Of a stretch of DNA of 64,000 nt, positions 59,051-64,000 are shown in pieces. Source of the stretch: Datura wrightii (Eukaryota; Streptophyta; Magnoliopsida; Solanales; Solanaceae); NCBI GenBank assembly GCA_035772735.1, contig JASDFA010000003.1:153463001-153527000 (forward strand). The letters are read 5' to 3'. The notes under the pieces are model-generated. The model saw only the letters and a list, made by a program, of their open reading frames with translations. It did not search any database and was not told where the DNA came from. Numbering within the stretch: position 1 is the first letter of the stretch; the number at the start of each line of letters is the position of its first letter. A program made the translations under genes and the position numbers.

Positions 59051-60728
59051 TCCCTGGATTAGTGACATAACACAAAGATTCCCAGTTGAATCATTAAAAC
59101 TTTTTCCTTTCAATTTGTATTTCTCCTAAATAAGTTGGCACATTATTTTTCTACGAGGGCGAGAGTGGTCTTTGAAGTGTTAATAGTTGAAAGAATATGC
59201 ATAGAAATAGAATAGAGAACATTCTTTATCAACATTACTTTTTCTTCAAAAGACACCATTTTTTTTAATTTCATCCCTAGACTCTCCTAGCAACTTTAGT
59301 AGAAATATTATTAGAATATTAAACATTTCCTCCCAATATAAATTAGGGTTCCTAGATAAGTGAAGGCAAAAATAATCTTGACAAATCTAAGGTTGTTGAT
59401 GACATTAGCCAATGTCTCCTCAGCTTTAGGATGAAAGAAAAATAGTGATTTTTGTTGATTAATCACCTAGTATGACATATCAGCATAATCGATCTTTAAG
59501 ACATTATACAATGATCAGAATGAAAGTAGTTTTAACAGAGCATAAAATAATGGTGTCATTAGCATAAGTTAAGTTGATGATACAACGTCTATTATTGCAC
59601 ATCTCCCAGGATCTGAAGTTAGATGATTGAGTAATTTCATTCAGCATTTTGGATAGAAATCTGAGGCTATGGAAAAAAGAGGGATGAAATTGGAGATCTT
59701 GTCTTGAGCCTCTAGAAGATTTTAAAAACTTCATGTTCAAAGTTACTGAGTACCATACATTACTAATCAATTTAAGAGTTAGATCAATTCAATCTTCAGA
59801 CAAGCCAACTCTCCTCATAATTTAGCAATGGAACCCCCAAAAGATCCTGCCATAAACTTTTGACATGTCTAACTTGAAAATAACATTGAAGTCTTTTTTT
59901 GTCTCTAGTCATATTATGAATCAGTTCCTGAATTAACACGATATTATTAGTGATTCCTCTATCTTTAATGAAACTAGACTAGTTAGGAAAGATAATTTTA
60001 GAAAGATAGTAGTCAATATGGTATTTCGAAGCTTTGAAATAATTTTGGAGAAAAATATTGGCTAACCAGCTAATAGGCCTACGTTCAAATAATGACTCAG
60101 CTTTAGGAATTATGACAATGCAAGTATGAGTCATGTATCTAGGTAAATTTTTTTTTTAAAAAAATGTAATATACCATATCTAGAAGATTTTGTGCTATGA
60201 TCTCCCAATAGTTCTGATAGAAACCAACAGTGACTCCATCAGGTCCAGGAGTAGAACTATGATTAAACGAAAGAAAATAATGTCTTCCAATTCTTTCATG
60301 TCACAAAGTCTTGTAAAGCATGTGGTTGTCCTAGACAGTTACCACACTTTGAATACTGTCCAGGCTACTAAAATCATCATTTTGCTAATTGTTAGTAAAG
60401 AGATTTTCATATAAGTTAAAGTTTTCTGAAAGATATCCCCCAAACTACTTTTAGACCAAGTTAACAACTTGGAACATGTATATTTGAGATTCTAATGAAA
60501 TTATCAGTATAGATTTTCAATAATCTCCATATTTTATGCATCTTGACAATATTACAGTACTCTTGTTGCTTAGTTCAGAGATTAAAGAACTTAAGATATT
60601 TAATGGAGTAATTTTGATTCAAGGAATTTTGATCAAAAAATGAGCATGATCAGATCCATTATAAGGTGATGGACTACTGAAGAATTACGAAATTTGAATG
60701 CTCAAACATGATTATTCAATGCTCTATC

Positions 60729-62218
60729 TGTTGGATATATACCATTAATCATGCGTTTAGATATGGCATATTCTTAATAATTATAATGGTTAAAAGTTTA
60801 AGTGGGAGATTATTGGGATATATACTATTAACCATGAGTTATGTACTATTAATCATGTGTTTAGATATAGTATTTATTATAGAACAATTGTTTATTCAAT
60901 TTTAATAAAGGTTTAAATAGATCATATATTAGTCTATGTGTTCTTTACTTATATAGTAGATGATTTAGTGTATAGAGTTTAGCTTAAATATGAAAGATTA
61001 AATCGTCGGTTCTTATAAGTATAAATTTTATATATGTTCACAATCTAAGATAAAAATTGGACAAATTCGTCGGTATGACTGTAGCACAAGATTAAATATA
61101 ATTTATCTTGACTACGGGAATGGTATAATTCCAACTTCTTGTGCTAGTACATTTCGTATGTATTGAACGGACTAAGTAGAGATAAGTATTTTATCTGACT
61201 TAATAATAAATTCTCTAGATCATTAAATGTACTTATACTCTTAATCTTAATATAATTATTATGATCAATGTAATTTGTCTGTTGTTTTGATCTATCAAAG
61301 GGTGAAACTCGATCTTTTGTAAGTTAAAATGTTTCCGATAGGTTGGATGATGACAAATGACATCTGTAAAATAATAATTAGTTGATGAAATTCATGTCTC
61401 AGCCTTGAGATTGATGATACCCTTTTATGATTGTTTATAAGTTTTCATGTGAAAACCCTGCAGATGGATTTAGTATCTGTCACATGAAATAAGTTAAGCG
61501 TTTGAATAAAGGATTAAATTATGAATTAAATAGGCAGAAATTTAATTCGATTGATTGGTATCTGTAATCTTAACATGGGGGATTAACTAAGATTTAATGA
61601 ATGATTTTGAAATTGTATCGAGGAGTACAATTACGTATTTGTAGTGGAATAATCTGTAATTTATTATGGTAGGTTAATTCATTCATTTTGCTAATTAATA
61701 CCATAATTGGAGGCCTAATTAAATTTGTGGTCTCTGCTATGCCTGATTAATTAATGAACTTGGAAAGGAAGAAACCAATTTTCTAGAAGAAGTAAAATCC
61801 TAAGAGATTTTGTTTAAAATAAATTGGTCTTCTAGAAGGAAAGTTTGACTATTACTTGAAAAGAAAGAATCCTATACATTTTGGGACTAGGGTTTTATAC
61901 CCTAAAACGTGGTTATAAATAGGATTTTCTTCCTCCATGAAATAAGATGAAGAACTTTGACCTTTATGAGAAGCAGTACTTGCCCACACAAGTATTTCCT
62001 ACTCAGAGATTTTTGAGGCTATAGTAGAAGATCGCAGACCTAGAGAACGCATTGGATGATCTGTGCAATAGTTTCAAGAGGATTGATTCGCGATTACCCT
62101 TCAAGAGATAAGTATCGATTTTATGTTTGATTAAAATTTGTGTTTATGTGTTGTCTATATTACATGCAAGTATGATTCTGAATTGTTTGCTTCCGCTGCG
62201 TATGGATATATTCCAACA
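60729..62218 (+). mobile_element. Copia-type LTR derivative (partial LTR, polypurine tract, full LTR) in the LINE
   Basis: It begins TGTTGGATATATACC and ends ATATATTCCAACA, so TGTTGG...CCAACA are inverted. It has a perfect 5-bp target duplication CTATC (60724-60728 and 62219-62223). About 80 bases in, a polypurine tract TTAAGTGGGAGAT (60,798-60,810) is followed by a second LTR start, TATTGGGATATATAC (60,811). AAGTGGGAGATT followed by an LTR is typical of copia elements. No coding region remains. It looks like an element reduced to a 5' LTR piece, the polypurine tract and a 1.4-kb 3' LTR. Confidence 0.8.
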
Positions 62219-62520
62219 CTATCTAGTTTCCTTGATATCCTCCTATCAAGAGTCATATTACTACACCATATATATATATAGAAAATTACAGTCAACAATG
62301 TAGTTGAAGAAAAATAAAGCTTTTTGAGTTCTGTCTGCTTGCTTCTCCATAACTTCAGTAATGCAATATGGTCAATCTTTTGAGGTCATCCTAAAGTGAT
62401 TCTCCCAACTTGATATTAGTCTTAGCATAAACAACAAAGAGAACAATCAAAGAACCATTGTCTTCCTTTAGTGATACGAATAAAGATTTGACTCGCTAAA
62501 TTTTTCTCTTATAATTTCTA

Positions 62521-63420
62521 AAGTTTAATTAGGGATCACAATGAAAAGGAAAACTCAATAAAAGTATAACTTCCATTTTATTTATTTTTAAAAAAATCAG
62601 ATTTCTTATAGAAAGCGACTTGATTCATCATAACGTAACACTAGGTCCTTTATTGTTCGTTTAGTTACCAAAACAGATTTCTTACAATATGACGCTTAAA
62701 TTTCTTTTTTTTGAAAACTTATAGTTTCATTTCTAGATTCATGCCGATAAAAATGAAGTAGTCTTAACATACCTCGTTTCTTTCGACGATTACGCTTTGC
62801 ATGACTTGATTTTTTCTTTATTAAGTTAATCTACAACATAAGTGCATAATTAAGCTAATATTATCCCTCGAACACAATGCAACTTCATCAAAACAGTAGC
62901 TAAACTAATTTCAGGCAGATTGTATGTATTGGCATTAATCCAATGGTGTATCACCACACCCATCTCTCTCATTTCAATATAACACACACACACCCAACCT
63001 ACTACATCCAACCATAAATAACACATAAAACAACCCCTACATAATGTGTTATATCAAAAATACAATAGCAACTCATTGAACTCACAACTTTCGATTCCCC
63101 CGAGTCCTTAATAATAATATAATAAAATTCTCCATCCAAACTTTCATTAAAAAAAAATGAACATGGGTGAGTACTTACTACTCTTGAAAGGATATTTTTG
63201 TCATCTTTTTTTGTAGTCTTGAAGAGTTTTAGTATCCTTCATATATACACTAAAAAGAGAAGAAGAAATCTCTTAAATGTTGAACAATTTTGGGCGTGCA
63301 TTTTTGGGGAAAGAGTTGTCATATTTCATCAACTTCTTATCACATTATTTCCTAGCTATATGGAGAAGATTATAACACGTTGAAAGTTTCTAAGATCAAA
63401 TTAGAGACTTAAAACACAAA
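62521..63420. other. AT-rich noncoding DNA, nothing recognised
   Basis: No coding signal, element end or RNA gene was seen. A short (CA)n run is at about 62,982-62,993. Confidence 0.5.
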
Positions 63421-63564
63421 ACTAGCAGAAAATGACACCAGGCCATTGTACGACCCTCAGGACGGGTCGTTGGAAGGACATACGGGTCATTGGTTGACCC
63501 ATCTGCCAGAGATTAAGAAAATTGTCAAAATATGCCCAGAACCAACGAGTGGATCGGACGACCC
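63421..63564 (+). repeat. Fragment of an LTR-like CG-word region
   Basis: CG-containing words like those of the element B LTR (GACGGGTCGTTGG, ACGGGTCATTGG, CCAACGAGTGG) are clustered here, unlike the AT-rich DNA to the left. It ends abruptly where another LTR begins at 63,565, which suggests nesting. Confidence 0.45.
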
Positions 63565-64000
63565 TATTACACCCCGTAAATTCTTGACTTTTAGATGGCC
63601 TATTCGCATGTTGGTTAAGAGTTTTAGAATGTCATACATGCTAGAAAAAGGCCCGGGGGAAGACCGAACAAGCGTCACGTCGAACCATCGCAAGAGGAGG
63701 CTACGCAGACCCTCTCCGCGATGGCCAATGTGTCACGGAGGGCTCACCTCCGCAATGGCCAACGTGCCACGGAGGTGAGGTTCAGCCTCAACTATATAAA
63801 GCCCCCACTTCGGTTTTTAATGATAATTATCAAATATTTCCAATGAATAAACCATAGAGCAACCAAAAAATAGAGGGCACGAGGGTTCCATTGAAATTTT
63901 CTTCTGATTACGCTATTAAACGCGATCCAAACTCGAAATAACTTCGGGTAGCGAAGTATTGAGCTGCAGGGAGCATTCCTATGGAGTTAGTTTCGTGAAA
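63565..64000 (+). mobile_element. Start of an LTR, running off the window
   Basis: It begins TATTACACCCCGTAAATT, the decayed TGTTACACCCCGTA start shared with the LTRs at 15084 and, in reverse, 50285. Palindromic CCATCGC...GCGATGG and CCTCCG words lie at 63,680-63,775. A TATA box follows, then CCCACTTCGGTTTT as in the minus solo LTR. The last bases (GGGAGCATTCCTATGGAGTT) match the corresponding part of the LTR at 15,534-15,555. The rest lies outside. Confidence 0.8.
63792..63801 (+). promoter_or_regulatory. Probable TATA box of the terminal LTR
   Basis: CTATATAAAG followed by CCCCCACTTCGG. The same core is conserved at 50,050-50,059 on the minus strand. It lies about 20 bases downstream of the palindromic CCTCCG word block. 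Confidence 0.55.

Larger units (their letters stand above)
57556..62520 (-). pseudogene. LINE (non-LTR retrotransposon) ORF2: endonuclease, RT and RNase H remnants
   Basis: Read on the minus strand. Endonuclease traces come first at 62,480-62,224 (TNIKLGE, DDLKRLTIL). They resume beyond the copia insertion as SRKLDRALNNHV and GSDHAHFLIK (60,723-60,600), the C-terminal endonuclease block. RT follows: GPDGVTVGFYQNYWEIIAQN (about 60,250-60,190), SSFIKDRGITNNIVLIQELI (about 59,980-59,910), LKSSRGSRQ and the catalytic YANDTIILCS (59,560-59,530), where YADD is usual. An RNase H-like tail has TCTNNIAEAIVILIG and IIEADSLSVINPTNK (58,010-57,880). There are many stops and frame shifts. The 3' end is separated from this piece by the Athila insertion, so it continues left of 19,819. 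Confidence 0.8.

Overview
The window is plant nuclear DNA made almost entirely of nested transposable elements. AT-rich background, CG-rich LTR cores, Ty3/gypsy chromoviruses with C-terminal chromodomains, a giant Athila-type element, a LINE, a hAT and a CACTA fragment point to a flowering plant with a large genome. The LTR style suggests a eudicot, most likely Solanaceae, but that is an impression and not a test. No intact host protein-coding gene, rRNA, tRNA or CRISPR array was found. One weak candidate for spliced host-gene remnants lies on the minus strand around 14.5-19.5 kb.

Layout. 1-996: AT-rich DNA with two old tandem duplications. 996-2447: a foldback (long inverted-repeat) element. 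3626-4990: remains of a CACTA element with a broken transposase N-terminal domain. 5568-14355: a probable solo LTR split by a 5 kb hAT element (8197-13178), which is itself split by a small nonautonomous hAT-like element (11139-11999). 15084-18480: a solo LTR with a perfect 5-bp target duplication. 19820-57555: one Athila-type LTR retrotransposon stretched to 37.7 kb by four later insertions. 57556-62520: a minus-strand LINE split by a copia LTR derivative (60729-62218). 63565-64000: the start of another LTR that runs off the window.

The Athila nest. The host element (LTRs 19820-21290 and 56073-57555) carries gag, then element A (chromovirus, 23288-32792), then protease-RT-RNase H-integrase, then element B (chromovirus, 36097-46808), then the integrase C-terminus, a minus-oriented solo LTR (47819-50285), an extra 3' reading frame, a plus-oriented solo LTR (52368-54687), the rest of that frame, polypurine motifs and the 3' LTR. 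Removing the four insertions and their target duplications leaves about 12.7 kb, normal for a full-length Athila. The host frame resumes directly across the A and B junctions, and each insertion has a 5-bp target duplication, perfect or with one mismatch.

All coding regions are decayed. Many stops fit C-to-T or G-to-A changes at conserved Arg, Gln and Trp codons, as expected for long-methylated repeats. The most interesting signals are: (1) each LTR family has its own short CG-rich palindromic word, repeated in a block that in one family lies just upstream of a TATA box; (2) the 5' LTR of element B has a duplicated distal half that is nearly identical to the 3' LTR while the proximal halves have diverged, which points to conversion or unequal exchange; (3) the exactly readable multi-level nesting.
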